In this document: positions 5,807 through 5,992 of the stretch, one piece after another | Layout: each line of letters opens with the position of its first letter | Numbering within the stretch: the stretch's first letter is position 1 | Origin: Nitriliruptoraceae bacterium | GTDB taxonomy: Bacteria > Actinomycetota > Nitriliruptoria > Nitriliruptorales > Nitriliruptoraceae | DNA: 5,992 nucleotides | Assembly: GCA_007118045.1 (NCBI GenBank) | Contig: SKTG01000506.1 | Location: forward strand, 1 to 5,992 | Direction: 5' to 3' | Translations under genes and position numbers: made by a program | The notes under the pieces: generated by a model | What the model was told of the DNA's origin: nothing | Databases searched by the model: none | The model's input: only the letters and a program-made list of their open reading frames with translations

Positions 5807-5992
5807 TCAGGCTTCGTCGGGGTCGTGCACGGGGGCCTGGGGCGTCGAGCGCCCCAGCCGGAGGTACTCGAGGTGGCGCTCGTACTGGTTCAGCACGTCG
5901 GCGATCACCTGTTCCTTCGTGTAACCGGTGAGGTCGTAGCCCTGGCTGCCCTCGCCGAGGTGCACCTCCAACCGGTAGTGGGTGTCCCCGGC
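5807..5992 (-). CDS. betT: BCCT-family choline/betaine transporter, C-terminal cytosolic tail (partial)
   Basis: The frame is open from the right edge of the window and stops with TGA at 5809-5807, so only the last 61 residues are visible. They read as the conserved cytosolic tail found in long BetT-type carriers of the betaine/choline/carnitine family: 'YRLEVHLGEGSQGYDLTGYT' followed by 'KEQVIADVLNQYERHLEYL' and a variable polar end (RLGRSTPQAPVHDPDEA). This tail is absent from short BCCT carriers and is associated in studied BetT proteins with regulation of transport by osmolarity. The twelve membrane helices and substrate site lie beyond the window. The gene precedes betB by 62 nt in the same direction, which fits choline uptake. 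The call rests on the motif and on context; betaine or carnitine as substrate is also possible. Confidence 0.72.
   Translation of the reverse strand, partial: AGDTHYRLEVHLGEGSQGYDLTGYTKEQVIADVLNQYERHLEYLRLGRSTPQAPVHDPDEA

Noticed and set aside
5407..5931. A + strand frame running across the betB start and the betT tail
   Set aside because: It lies antisense to two supported genes and shows no domain. The - strand reading across 5807-5992 gives a recognisable BCCT tail.

Overview
The window is very GC-rich chromosomal DNA with strong third-position G/C bias, GTG as well as ATG starts, and TGA at every stop. The proteins (a DUF3048 protein, a GbsA/BetB-type aldehyde dehydrogenase, a long-tailed BCCT choline carrier) and the actinobacterial look of the codon use suggest a member of the Actinomycetota, possibly one of the deeper or salt-tolerant lineages. 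The placement is inference from composition and protein style, not from a marker gene.

Layout. Positions 1-1771 carry three genes on the + strand: the C-terminal end of a class I SAM-dependent methyltransferase (1-290), a 99-residue three-helix membrane protein of unknown function (324-623), and a membrane-anchored extracytoplasmic DUF3048 (YerB-like) protein whose best start is a GTG at 752. Positions 1815-5992 carry three genes on the - strand, read right to left: the C-terminal tail of a BetT-type BCCT choline/betaine transporter (5807-5992, cut by the window edge), a betaine-aldehyde dehydrogenase (4260-5744), and a short AceE-like thiamine-diphosphate E1 dehydrogenase subunit (1815-4178). 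The two sets converge on a 43-nt gap next to a small hairpin that overlaps the end of the E1 gene.

How the genes fit. Transporter plus betaine-aldehyde dehydrogenase is a familiar choline-to-glycine-betaine pair, for osmoprotection or for use as a carbon and nitrogen source. Choline dehydrogenase is not visible and may lie upstream beyond 5992. The unusual member is the 787-residue homodimeric-type 2-oxo-acid dehydrogenase E1. It keeps the cofactor and catalytic residues of AceE but is about 100 residues shorter than canonical AceE, has GDA in place of the GDG motif, and has no E2 or E3 gene beside it here. Its substrate and its link to betaine metabolism are the main open questions.

No RNA genes, mobile elements, CRISPR arrays or long repeats were seen, and no gene-free stretch exceeds 130 bases. 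I see no clearly undescribed multi-gene system. The E1/choline association and the structured 62-nt betT-betB gap are the observations most worth following up.
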